From Girardinichthys multiradiatus (Eukaryota > Chordata > Actinopteri > Cyprinodontiformes > Goodeidae): DNA of 64,000 nucleotides. Location: positions 13,088,740 through 13,152,739 of the forward strand of contig NC_061804.1 in assembly GCF_021462225.1 (NCBI RefSeq), written 5' to 3'. This document shows positions 8,086 through 19,169 of this stretch, one piece after another (position 1 is the stretch's first letter; the number at the start of each line of letters is the position of its first letter). The notes below the pieces were generated by a model. It had not been told where the DNA came from. It ran no database searches and was given only the letters and a program-made list of their open reading frames with translations. A program made the translations under genes and the position numbers.

Positions 8086-10100
8086 TCATTTACTTATAAT
8101 TCTAAAAAGTTTTATTAAATTAAATTCTAGACTTAGCATTTTGCTCTTCAGTGGATACTTTGTTTCTGTAAAATAAATCTTACATGCATGTGCCAGATTT
8201 GGATTTTGTGCAACCCCTTTAAATTTACTGGTCTCTCCACTGCTCTCCCCTGGCCAGACAGAGTTGTATGCAAATAGATATTTTTTTTTACAATTTAAGA
8301 AAGGAATACACAAGTTTTGATAAGCTGATAATTTTTGCTTGGCTGATTTTATTTTCTATTTTTCCATGGTGTCGCTCAAGGAAAAAGCTTGTTTGTGTTG
8401 CACTAAAATACATTCATAGGTGTGCCTCCTTTTAACTCAAAGGTTCTAAAATCAATCTATCAATAGCTGACAACGGCGTGACAAAAGCTATGACATCATC
8501 GCCTGAACCCAAATTGGTTAAAGGCAATCTTTCGGTATGTAAACTTACTTTAAGATAGTTATAAAATAAACGTTAAAACATTCTAATGTTCATTTTTCAG
8601 GGTTTAAAGAATGGAAATTATTTTGGTAAGCCTAATTTATGTAAAAAAGAGAAGACTGAGTATTATCTAATGTCAGACAGTGAGAAAAAAGGTTGTATTT
8701 TTATTGTACATTTAAACTTCAGGTTTCAGCTATATCTATGGCTAAATGTCAAACGTTTTTCATCCGTAAACCCTTAATTCTGAGTTGTGACATTTCTTAC
8801 ATAAATACAGTAAGGCATGCCAACATTTGCTCTCCTTTGAATGAATATAACAAAGCAATTACAATAATTCCTAAAGTACGTTGGCCGTAATTAACCTCTT
8901 TTATGGCCGTGCAGTAGAAAATAGTACTTTGTATTATGGACTGTAGAGTGTAAATAAATGGTTTCACAAAGTGACTAAGATGATGAATCATTACATTACT
9001 AAAAGTAGTATAATAAATTAAAAAACTCTTTACATGACTCTTCTCCAAAAACAAAGAAATAACATAATATGGCCAAAAAGCAGGTGGTGTTCCTGTGCCT
9101 CGTTTTCTGGGCGAGAATTGCATGGGAAGGCTGTTCAGAATCTGAGCAATTATTAAAGAAATTAATATAGAAGAACATGAGATGCCTTAGTTTACCCCCC
9201 CTTAATGCAAGCCCATCCTTACCACAAGGCAATTTTCCTGATGCATTCAAATTATTCTGAGGATAATTTGCAGTATGAGTAATGAGGTGTAGTTGGCACC
9301 ACAAATATATAACAAGATTGTGAGGCAAAACATTTTATGTGGAGAGCCTCCCACAAACGTTTTGATGAGTCATATACTAACATAAGTAGGGAATAAATAA
9401 TGAGAGTGATTTGCCCTACAAGGGACTTTGTTGGTGCCTTACGACCTCAACTCTTTATGCCCAGTTGCCAGTAATTCTTCTAGATTCAGTATAGATTGAC
9501 TGACTAAGGAGAAATATCCTCTTAAATTAAACATTGTGCTTCCTGCGTTTTTGAGTCTCATTTTACAGCTGGTCATTTTAACATTAGATTGTTTGCTCAA
9601 ACACAAAATTGTTTGAGCAAACAATTGATTGAAAATTTGTGCTCCCATTAAACAGAGAAGCTACTTCTTTAAGTTGATAATAAGTGCAAAACATAAAGCC
9701 CCTGTGTTTAGTATTGTATTAATTTTATAAAAATCGGTATTATTTAGAAAACATCTAAACGTTGCCATAAGACTTTGACCACTGTGTCATTACAGCTAAA
9801 GTTCCTTCATTATAATCCTAAGGTTAGTCTACCTAATGAGCTGTTTTTAATAAGTTTGTGAAATTGAACCGAGTTGTTGTCATTAGTACAAATATGTTTA
9901 AGGCAGTGTTTTTACTAAACTTAAATTGATTTTTAAAATTTAACAAAACTGTGCTCATATCGTATTTTTTGTTGACTATATAGTCATTTGTTAGCCATGA
10001 AAAAAGATAATGCAAATTTCAATTTAAATAGGACCACAGGAGACGAGAGAGAGTGAAACAACCTCCTCCTACACTCACATTTAAAAAAATAAATCCAGAT
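8086..10100. other. AT-rich intergenic or intronic DNA
   Basis: Long AT-rich stretch without recognisable genes or mobile elements. The one clear structure is a perfect 15-base inverted repeat at 9588-9625. Confidence 0.5.
9588..9625. repeat. Perfect 15-bp hairpin
   Basis: Arm ATTGTTTGCTCAAAC (9588-9602), 8-base loop, then its exact complement (9611-9625). It is an AT-rich palindrome with no obvious element attached. Confidence 0.85.
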
Positions 10101-10107
10101 GAATGCA

Positions 10108-10235
10108 CAACAGGACTGGCGACCTGTCCAAGGCGTACCCCACCTGTCGCCCATAGACTGCTGGCACCAGCTCCCTCGCTACCCGGTATGAAAGAAGCGG
10201 GTATAGAAAATGGATGGATGGAGGGATGGATGGGA
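10108..10235 (+). repeat. SINE 3' end with GGATG-type tail
   Basis: Matches the 3' half of the SINE at 29835-30190: ACTGGCGACCTGTCC, then a CGCCCATAGACTGCTGG block, then a tail of GGATGGATGG units. The tRNA-like head is missing. GATG-type tails are associated with RTE/Rex3-mobilised elements in fish. Confidence 0.75.
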
Positions 10236-10439
10236 AGACTATAAAGCCTTTCTTTATTTTGTTCTACAAATACTCTCTAATGAATATACTGAGCTGTGCT
10301 AAAACATTTGCCTAGAATTATTGTTACAAAAAAAATCCTTGAGGCAGTTTTTACTCAGTACTTTGTTTTATTTTTTGTCACCGTGCTTTAAGCATGTCAT
10401 AATTCACCTCTGTTAGGTATCTGTGTCTGAGTTTCTTAA

Positions 10440-10890
10440 TGGATCTGTTTCCTTCCTGTTGTTTTGACCTCTACTTTCTGTTATTTTAGTTCATCATAGT
10501 GTTTTCTTATTTCTTGTATTTCCGTACATTTTGAGTTCTTCAATTGCTCTGCATTCTGCCTGCCATTAGCTGCTCCACATTTCATCTGATTAGCTCTTCT
10601 AGTTCATTGGTCATTTCATTTCTCCAGCCTGCCTCTGTATTTAAACTCTATGGTTTTTATTGTGTGCCAATGGATCCTGCTGTTTGTCACTTGCTCCATG
10701 TCCATTGTCTCCATGATATGGTTTTCCTGCCCACTCCTTGCCAATTATTCTGCCCACGTTCTATGTCCTACGTCTTTCATTGTACGTTACCTGTTCAATT
10801 TTCTTATCATTAAACATTTCTACTCACCATGCAGCTTCGATGCTCCTGTCTGCACGTTGGTCATGCAAAACCCAAAGCCAGTCTTGGTAA
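10440..10890 (+). mobile_element. LTR-like block (possible solo LTR), degenerate
   Basis: Pyrimidine-rich segment with a TATA-like TATTTAAA (about 10640), then ATTAAA (about 10810) followed by TACTCACCATGCAGC and a TGTCTGCA block. The 3' part matches 14390-14460 of the LTR-like leader at 13985-14469 in order and spacing. No internal coding region follows, and the boundaries are approximate. Confidence 0.45.
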
Positions 10891-12846
10891 TAATAAAAAG
10901 TAAAAATGCTTTTTGACTGTCAGTGAAGGCCAAAACTATTTCTATGCCAGAATTAGTAATAAACATAAAGTAAATGCGTGTCTCCTTTTCTGTTTGTGTT
11001 TACGGTCTAAAAGTTGCTTATTACCGAGATAAACCTTCTTTATCCTAATAAACCAGTAAATGGGATCTGTTTAACTTTTAGAAATGTAGTATAACTGTAA
11101 AATGATTCATTATATGATAATAATTTTAGCTGATGTAAAGAAACATTTGTTGTAAACTTTAATAAATCAGATGGTTTATGGGATGCTGGCTTTATAATGT
11201 ATCAACGCCTAAAATGGTCCCTGAGACCACTCTCAAAAAATTTATTGATTCATATTATAAAATTATGAAGCATTTTATGTTTTTTTATATAAATTCTGAC
11301 GCAAAACAAACCAAACAGAAATGCTAGAACATTCACACTTCATTTACACTATCAAATAACATTTATGATAATATGTTTGGTTGAAAATCAACATAACGGG
11401 CTTGAAATATTTCAAAGATGTGTTAATTTATGATCTGAAAAATGTGTAAGGTGCACACATACTTGCCAGTCAAATTTCTTTATAAATACCAGTTTGTGTG
11501 CAGTTCTGCAGATTATTTTTTTGTAAATCTGCACTGATTCTGAATCAAGCTTCAGTTTAAATGTGTTCCAGTTTTTTACAGGTCTATTGGAGGAAAAATG
11601 CAAACAAAGGAAAAAATCATTTACTTTAAAGGCTGTAAGAAAGTTAACAGATAATACACTTCTCTTACCATACTGACTTGTAGTCAGTCATCACCATTGT
11701 CAGTTGTTGCCTGATCAGAAGACAACACTTGCTTGAATCTTGGTAATGTAGCAGTAATATGTAGGTGTCCTTGGATTCTGACAGGTGAGTACTGTTGGAG
11801 CCATCAGCAGGCAAGATTCCCAGCTAATGGAAAGGCATGAGACAGCAGGCATTTGTGTCAAAACAAATGAAAAGCAGCTGTAAACATGTGGCTGAATTCC
11901 TCAGCCAGAAAACGCTACGTTGGGGGAAAAAAGAGATACTTAAATGTTCGTCTCCACCAGCTCCTTTTATCTCTTCAAGAGGGTCCAACATTTTATTGCT
12001 CTGCATGACAGCAGCCTATTTACTGCAGAATGCTTCATTCTGCCTCAACTATCATTGGTGGTGTGACAAAAGAATTGAAAGTCAACAGATTATGTTTGCT
12101 TCCAGAAAAGGGCTTATCAAAGCGTCATTAGGCTGCTGTGATGCTCCCTTTCTTATATTTGAGACTAATGATCCGTGTAATATCTGTCCTTTTCCCCTGG
12201 ATGTGCTGTTCTCCATCAAGGCAGCACCATTTGGAATCGTTTTCAAGAGCAGTGTGTGTGTGTGTGTGTGTGTGTGTATTTCTTAAATTACCTGATTGAC
12301 CCTTTTAAACAACAGCACAAAGTCAGGACACAAGGACATGCTCCTTTTAAGCTCTACACAGAGGAATAACCTTCAAAACAGGACATATATTTTTGTGGTT
12401 TTCAACATGTTCTCATTTATACCTGATAACTGATTTGCAACTGCATCTGTTTTCCGGCTAATGATGTCCTACATTCATGTTATCTGCACTGTAAAAACAT
12501 CATGCAAGGATCATAAAAGTGCTATATGAGAAGATCTGGGAATAGAACATCCACGTGAGTTCAAAGGAATGAGAGTAATTTGTAAACTGCTGCATTCGCA
12601 CACTGACACAATTATGGCGTCAATATTCTGAGCACGAGTTATGACTAAATAACCTCTAGTCTAGGAAATCTATGTGTTGTAGATGTTTGCTAAAAAAAGC
12701 ATTAGACATTAGATATTTGAGCGAGTGCTTCATACATTTTGGGAATTCTGTTAGCAACTTCTGGTCTGGCATTTTTACATCTAAACAATCTCTTTCATGG
12801 CAAATATGGCTACAAAAAACTGAGAATATCAACTATTACATCTTAG

Positions 12847-12943
12847 GTGGTACAAAGATCAAGGAAGTTGACCAGAAGAAATGGACTCTGAATACAAATA
12901 CCAGCATCTTTATACGGCTTCTCAACTCCAGTGCTATGGACAG
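12847..12943 (+). CDS. Candidate internal coding exon, unidentified gene
   Basis: A 97-base segment between an acceptor ending ACATCTTAG and a donor (ACAG followed by GTAAAA at 12944). One frame is open, beginning GGTKIKEVDQKKW and continuing LNTNTSIFIRLLNSS, then AMDR across the donor. The other two frames contain stops. It starts two bases into a codon, so it does not join the candidate at 7486-7562 in phase directly. The polypyrimidine tract is weak. No family was recognised, so it may be chance. Confidence 0.28.
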
Positions 12944-13051
12944 GTAAAAATATTTAATTAGCAATTGGTCTTGTACCTTCTATGCTTTTAAGCCACTAAG
13001 AGCACATTAGTTGTGTTTTTACTAGTTTTAACTTGTAATTTTCTGTTGTAG

Positions 13052-13064
13052 GTTCAGAATGGAG
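13052..13064 (+). CDS. Candidate 13-base microexon
   Basis: Strong acceptor (TTTTCTGTTGTAG) and consensus donor (GTAAGT) enclose only 13 bases. Joined after the 12847-12943 candidate, the frame stays open across the short 108-base intron and the phase returns to zero. Speculative on its own. Confidence 0.2.
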
Positions 13065-13984
13065 GTAAGTTTACTTCCATTCATAAAACTCATCCTCCAT
13101 GTGTCTATGTCCATTCTTGTCCTTTAATGACTTACAAATAATCTTCATTTATATCTTAAAAATATCTGCACCACAAATAAAACAAACTAAACTTGAACAA
13201 GTGTTTGACATCATTTTTGTTAGCCACAGTCCTTTCAGGGCACACGGGTTGATCCTCTTTTTAATGCAGTTGATCATCGGGGCTGTGTCTCTGATTCATC
13301 TGTAGCGTCTTTCTCTGTCTGATCTTGTTCGCTGGTCTTCTGCGGGGAAACAACCGCAGTTCCCTTTTTTGGCATTGCTTTTATAATGCAGATGTTCTCA
13401 CTGGTCAGCCCTTTGTTAGGTTTCTCCGTTATTGCCCAATACTTAGTCATGTGGTCACAGTGACTTTGCTGTGCTGTTTTTCGGCCTTCAAGATATGGGT
13501 AGTCGGCACAAAGCTGGCTTTAGTCTCTTTCTGCCTTCCTTGTGTTGCTTGATGGTTTTCATAAGACTCACTGTCAGCATGCAGCTGGCTCTCATCACTC
13601 CTAGTCAGCATAGAGTTCTCTCCCTTATCTGCTCAACCTTAAACTTTACACAGTATTGCAGATTCCACTCTCAGCTTTTTGCCTTTATTTTAGTCACAGT
13701 TATAAAAGCATCACTTCATTCTTTTTATCCGTACATCACAACTGATTAACATTATATCTCTTTCATATATAGCTGATTAATAATCTCTAAACCATAATGT
13801 TTTATCTTAATCATCAGTTCTCAATCACATTTCAATCATATTACTATTTATATGTGTTTTAACTTGATAATTAAAGATCACTCATTTCATTTAATACTTA
13901 TAGTGAATAGAAAATCATTTATTTGGTTACACTTGTAGTTTATACTTCTGCAAAAGACAAGGCAGTTAATATATGACTCCATAC

Positions 13985-14469
13985 TGTTATGATTTGGGGT
14001 TGTTTGGGGTTTTTGGTTACAGGTTTTTCTTCTTATGTTTCTCACGTTTGAGGTTTTGAATCATGCTTCTGTTTATTATTTTTCTGGTCCTGCTTTAGTT
14101 TTTATCTTCTAGTTCATGTTTTGTCGAGTTAGGTTTTTGGATCTGGTTATGCTTTAGTTCCATGTTTTTCTAGTTATGTTTCTGTTAGTTTGTATTCAAG
14201 AGTCTCTGTTCTGCTCTAGCCACATTTTGTTCTCTCCTGTCTGTTTACAATCATCTTCATTCGGTTCACCTGCACCTAGCATTCAGTCTCCTCGTTTCAC
14301 CTGGTTCTTGCTCCATATATACACATCTGTTCTGTTCATTCCTCACGGAAACCTCACAGTTAATCTGTTTACGCCTCTTTTTGGTTATTAAATCTTTTTT
14401 CAACTCACCATGCCACATTGCTTCCTGCTTGTCTGCATTCTGGGGTCCTCTGCCATACCAGCCGTGACA
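13985..14469 (+). mobile_element. LTR-like leader of a retroelement
   Basis: Begins TGTTATGATTTGGGG and ends GCCGTGACA, so the ends are TGTTA and TGACA, near inverted repeats as in LTRs. It contains a TATA-like CCATATATACA (about 14311) and a polyadenylation-like ATTAAA (about 14387), in LTR order. A decayed gag-like reading frame starts right after it. No matching 3' LTR is found before other sequence begins at about 16391, so the element is truncated. Confidence 0.55.
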
Positions 14470-16392
14470 GAATGTATCTGCTAAGATTGGACTTTGCAAA
14501 CGGTAAGCAGGAGAGCGCCAGGGATCGCTGGGTTCAGCAGTAGATGAAGGAGGCGATGAGACATCTGCCGGCCGATCTGCAGGTATTGCCCTCTCCACTG
14601 CTGCTGGAGCAGATGGAGCCTGCTCCCCTGGTTGCGCACCCTGATCCGGCAGCAAAGCCATCGTCTTCCTCCCGCCGCAAGAAATGCCGGCGTGGAGCGA
14701 CTTCCTGTTGTTCGACCGGCGAGGAGGTGGGTCCCATGCCTGCTGACATTAGGGCTGCAGCGAGTGTTCCTGCATCTTCATCTGCCACAGAATCGTCTCC
14801 CAGGCTTGCTGCAGCTCTGCCCATGCCATCTTCGCTTGCTCCAGCCCAGGTTTCTACGGCAACACTAAATGAGCTGGAGGAGCAGTATAGGTGTTTTGCT
14901 CGCCAGATTAAAAGCTTCAGGAGGGTCAGTCTTTTGCATCATTCTCCTGAGTTTAAGGCCAAGGTCAGTTTTACTGCTGCCCACCTCCATCCTCTTCAGG
15001 TTTCCCAAGCTCTGCTGCTGCAGAACAGCCCACGCCAGGTTTCCAGAGCTCTTCTGCTGCAGTTCAGCCATCGACAGGTCTCCAGACCTCCACTGCTGCA
15101 GCTCAGCCGTCGCCAGGTCTCAAGGGGGCCGCTGCTGCAGCTCAGCAGTCGCCAGGTCTCCAGAGCTCTGCTGCTGCAGCTCAGCTGTTGCCAGGTCTGC
15201 AGGACAAGGCGTCAACTCTTGCCCACGCCACTGAGGGTCTTGGCGACGCCTCAGCTCCTGCTCAAGCCACTGAGGGTCTGGCCGACGCCTCAGTCCCTGC
15301 TCAAGCCACTGAGGACCCCGGCGACGCCTCAGCCCCTGCTCCCCCCACTGAGGGTCCCGGCCCTGCGATTGCCACTGAGGGTCCCGGCGACGCCTCAGCC
15401 CCTGCTCTCGCCTCTGAGGGTCCCGGCGACGCCTCAGCCCCTGCTCTCGCCGTTGAGGGTCCTGGCGATGCCTCAGCTCCTGCTCTTGCCACTGAGGGTC
15501 TCGGTGACGCCTCAGCTCCTGTGCTCACCACTGAGGGTCTCGGCAATGCCTCAGCACCTGTGCATACCACTGAGGGTCTTAGCGACCCCTCAGCTCCTGC
15601 TCCTGGTCTGAAGGCCTTCCAGGGGTTCGGTGAGAGACTGGTCCTCATCCTGGTTCCCAAACTCTGTGATGAAGGGTTTGAGGACGAACCCCCAACTGAC
15701 CCTGTTCGTGAGCGGTTCAAGGAGAGATTAGTCGTCATCATGGCCTCTGATGAAGGGTTAGAGGACGAACCGCCCCCGGACCCTGTTCCTGAGCGGTTCG
15801 AGAAGAAACTTGTTCTCATCTCGACCTCTAAACCCGGAGACAAGGGGTTCAAGGACGAACTGCCACCTGGTCCTGAGCGGTTCAAGGAGAGACTCGTCCT
15901 CGTTCTGGCCTCCAAGGGTTTGCCAGGCTCTGTTCCTGTCTCCGAGGGTCCCGTCGGCTCTGTTCCTGTCTCTGGGGGATCACCAGGCACCGCTTCACCC
16001 TCTGAGGGATCGCCAGGCACCGTGAACTCCAAGCCTGACACCAACCCTCCAGAGTTCCACCGAGTTCTTGGAGGGTTCTCTACGCTCCACAGTCGACCTC
16101 CTGGTCTGCCAAACCGAGGATCCTCTACTCTGCTCGGCCGACCTCCAGACGTGAGTTTCTACGTCTCTGTCGGCCTCCACGTCTCTGCCGCAGTCCGCCA
16201 AGGTCTCCGTGTCTTTGCCGGTCTCCAGGTCCTCATCCTTGCCTTCATCGCCACTGCTGGTCTCCACATCTTCGCCGACGTCGTCCGCCGCCCTGGTTCT
16301 TGAACACTGGGTTCTTGATCCCGCCTGAACTTTGTGCCTGCGCGGGACGACCTGGTCGCCCGCCTGAACTTTATTTTTGGTTCGTTTCTTTG
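14470..16392 (+). pseudogene. Repeat-rich gag-like retroelement protein, broken
   Basis: Reading frame directly downstream of the LTR-like leader. Frame 3 from 14544 gives a Pro/Ala/Ser-rich region with a basic patch (SSSSRRKKCRR) and a coiled stretch (TATLNELEEQYRCFARQIKS). Near 14990-15190 the sensible frame shifts to frame 2, which stays open to 16303. It then carries four or five units of an Ala/Gln-rich 15-codon repeat, ten units of a 13-residue repeat (type ATEGPGDASAPAL, about 15224-15600), three units containing EDEPP and ERF (15670-15920) and a Ser/Gly/Pro-rich tail. No protease, polymerase or integrase motif is seen. Similar repeat-rich predicted proteins recur in fish genomes as mobile-element products. 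A role as a gag-like structural protein is an inference; a host Pro-rich gene is less likely. Confidence 0.5.
15224..15600 (+). repeat. 39-bp minisatellite, about ten units
   Basis: Tandem units of 13 codons, consensus GCCACTGAGGGTCCCGGCGA followed by CGCCTCAGCCCCTGCTCTC, one of them shortened to nine codons. Because the unit length is a multiple of three, several frames on both strands stay open through it, so antisense ORFs here are artefacts. Confidence 0.9.
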
Positions 16393-16578
16393 TCTATGTA
16401 CATATCAATGTAGGACTTACAAGCTGCACTGAAAAACAAATATCTTCAGACACTTCAGATTTAAATGCACTTTCTCAGATCGAGTCCGGAGATGCAAAAC
16501 ATACATCATACATTTTACTAATAGCGACTCTAAACATAATTCATGTTTCTTCACCCTGGTTGCAAGACAATTTTCAGC
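16391..16578 (+). repeat. Inverted pair, arm A
   Basis: About 190 bases, roughly 80% identical by eye to the reverse complement of 17911-18096. Shared blocks include TGCACTTTCTCAGAT, GAGATGCAAA and CATACATCATACATT. It begins exactly where the gag-like element ends. Confidence 0.75.
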
Positions 16579-16609
16579 ATTAGAATCCGAAAACTTCAAT
16601 CTTCCCCTT

Positions 16610-16750
16610 GAGGCATTCGCCTTTGATCCCTGAAATCAACAAGGCATTTTGTCCACACAACTGCTGCCATGCTGCCATGGAAATTGTTATTAGTGTTAGC
16701 AAGAAATTGAACAGGTGTACCTAGAAAGTGTCTGGTGAGTATAAATGAAG
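16610..16750. mobile_element. Deleted DNA-transposon relic (ACTTTATTAGGTACAC family)
   Basis: Contains ATCAACAAGGCATTTTGTCC and, further on, GAACAGGTGTACCTAGAAAG then GGTGAGTATAAA, matching the 3' portion of a common fish Tc1-type element. Most of the interior is missing. A sister relic lies at 22985-23300. Confidence 0.55.
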
Positions 16751-18631
16751 TGATCTTGAGGTAAGCTACATGGTCTCCAGAGCTGTTTTTGCTGAACATT
16801 TAAATCATTGTAATTTCATATTTATTTTAGACCTAAATATAGTTGGGGTTAGTAATCCTAAACATAATCACTCTACTTCTCTGTATTTATAGATACAGAG
16901 AATGTTTTCTCCATTGACTGGTGCCCCATTTGTCGCATACCATAGTAAATACATCTCTCACTTTTTCAAAGGTTTTTTTAACACCACCTAACATCAGGGG
17001 ACAGGCCCATTTAAAACTCAACAAATATGTGTGTTAACAAATCTATTAAATGTCTGTCTGCTTGTGAAAGGAGTCCCTTACAATGACAGTTTTACATTAT
17101 CTATCTGCTGTAGCTCCTCTGATTGTCTTCCACCTCATTGATTTGCTTTTAAAGCCTGCAAGCTCTTTGTTTTTGTCCATGTCTGTGGCTCTCATCTGCA
17201 TGGTTTTCAGATGCATCAGGTGGCCGTTTTAATTAAAGTCTTTAATACACCTTATTGCTAAGCACAAAGCAGCAGGCAGACTCACTTTGCCAGAAGCAAA
17301 AGAAATAAAAAGTATTTTATGGTAACTGTCAAGACAGAAAAACTGGGTGTTTCTTCTATAGGCAACATGCTGGATTATTTTACTTTTTGAAATAAATTAA
17401 ATGTTTTAATTTAATTCAGTGAGTCTAAATTCTCTAATATTTTGTACTACAAAGATGGAAAGAATTGAGACTCAATGCTTCTGGTCACGCTTTGATTTCT
17501 GAGTAGGGTTTGATCTTTATCTAATCTCTTCTCAACTCTCTTTTGTGCCCTGTACTGTGAAAAAGTGATCCTCTGACTGGAGCAGCTGTACTCCTGTACA
17601 TGTGGAGAGGTGGATTAACATGACAGCAAGCTGTACATATGGCAGAGATCAAACAATTAACCTGCTAGTGATTGGCCCTGCCATTAGGGTGCTGTAATTA
17701 GAGCTAAATAGCCCTGGGACCAGACTGGGGTAATTGGAGGGCTCGCTGTGGGGAAGAGTCAGACTCTCAATTTCTCTGAAGGTCTCTTTGACCTCAGGCT
17801 TCACACTTCTTGACACATTTTAAATTCTTGAACAATATATTTGATGCTTATAATTTGACATTAAGTCTGTGTTTGTTTCAGTGCCAGAACCCTTTTATGA
17901 TCCTTAAGTCAAATTTTCTTGCAACCAGGATGCAGAAACATGCATCATGTTTTATAGTCGCATTTAGGAGAATGTATGATGTATGATTTGCATCTCTGGA
18001 CTCAATCTGAGAAAGTGCACTTATATCTGGAGTGTCTGTACGTATTTGTCTTACAGTGCACCTTTTCAGTGCTCCTACATTGATGATGCATAGACAAATC
18101 CAGGTTACTTCCCGGGGCATGGGAATGAAGTGATTCTTCATCTGATTCAGATATCGATCCCATTTTGCAGAGAGCTACACGAGTTGCCATTTCATTTAAA
18201 GTTCTGATAACAAAGTTAATGGGTTGTTAAATGTTACCTACTCCTGGCACTGCAAATTTATGGGACTCAGCATTTTACCATAAGATTTATAAAAGATTTA
18301 TGTCAGTCCTGTGACAAACTTTTTACTAGAACAAAGGAAATATTGGGAAGGCCTGCTTCATAATAGAGAGTTCAGTTAAGGGTTTAAGTGTCCCTCAGTA
18401 AGTTACAGAGAAACCAAATGCATTTTGTAACCAGTAACAAGATTCTGATATAATTATGGCCATATAATTGACCTCTCTTCTTACCAGAAATGGTGTAGGT
18501 GTGTTAAACTTATTTGACTCACTTGTTGTCAAGTATGTGTGGTGGCAACCCGGTGAGGAAGTAAAGCCATTCAGCTTTTATGCCTAGTCCACAAATTTCC
18601 AAAATGATCCAGGGCAATTTAAAAAGATCCA
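16751..18631. other. Unique DNA with a possible conserved non-coding block
   Basis: No gene. 17560-17790 is balanced, repeat-free and rich in homeodomain-type TAATTA/CAATTA sites (see findings). Arm B of the inverted pair is at 17911-18096. Confidence 0.4.
17911..18096 (-). repeat. Inverted pair, arm B
   Basis: Reverse-complement partner of 16391-16578. On the minus strand it lies inside an 87-codon frame (17878-18141) that contains ALSQIESRDANHTSYILL, against ALSQIESGDAKHTSYILL from arm A. It extends further than arm A on both sides as unique sequence. Confidence 0.75.
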
Positions 18632-19157
18632 TGTTGGCCTGCTGGACAAAAGACTGGAGTGAAGATGCAACTGTCTAAATGAAGGGACAGAGCAGACTGT
18701 ACACCTTGAAGAAGTTGAGGTTCTTCTGTGTTTGCAGCAAAATGCTGCATATCTTCTTTAAGTCTGTTGTGGAACGTGTGATCTCTTCTGCCTACATCTG
18801 CTGGGGAGCATCAGACCCAGGGACTTAAAAAAGCTCAACAAGCTAATAAAGAAGGCTGGCTCTGTTCTGGAGACTCCTCTGGAACCTCTAGAGACCATTG
18901 TGCAAAGACGGATTCTTCATAAAATGAAGAACATTATGGAGAACCTGAGAATTCTCTTCATGAGACTGTTGTACAACAACAGAGTGTCTTCAGTCAGAGG
19001 CTTCTTCAGATCTGCTGTAGGACAGACCGCTACAGGAGATCCTTCTGGCCCACATCCATCAGCATCTACAACAACTCTTTGAAGAAATAATTTGAGCTAC
19101 AACAACATGTCATTTCCCATTGGGATTAATAAAGTATTTTTGAATTGAATTGAATTT
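18632..19157 (+). mobile_element. 5'-truncated LINE copy, same family as 1-2788
   Basis: Matches 2240-2788 of the left LINE, from CTGGACAAAAGACTGGAGTG through the C-terminal coding region (AGACGGATTCTTCATAAAATG, minus its last base) to the 3' UTR and a TTGAATTGAATTGAA tail. Indels break the frame, and only the last 500 bases are present, as expected for incomplete reverse transcription. Confidence 0.9.
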
Positions 19158-19169
19158 AAGTACAGGTTC

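Larger units (their letters stand above)
10891..13984. other. Desert with a balanced block and small candidate exons
   Basis: 10891-11650 is AT-rich with nothing recognised. 11690-12240 is more balanced and unique, holding a 149-codon frame (11837-12286) with no domain; it could be conserved non-coding DNA. A (TG)n run lies near 12253-12278. Candidate exons are at 12847-12943 and 13052-13064. 13220-13750 is pyrimidine-rich and resembles retroelement UTR, but no family could be named. Confidence 0.4.

Noticed and set aside
11837..12286. 149-codon plus-strand frame as a gene
   Set aside because: No domain, no splice or promoter context, and it runs into a TG repeat. Kept only as possible conserved DNA.
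14266..14824. Minus-strand frames of 96-131 codons
   Set aside because: Antisense to the LTR-like leader and gag-like start, with low-complexity composition.
15301..16044. 247-codon antisense frame rich in Glu, Pro and Gly
   Set aside because: It is the complement of the 39-bp minisatellite and its flanking repeats; the period of three keeps it open without selection.
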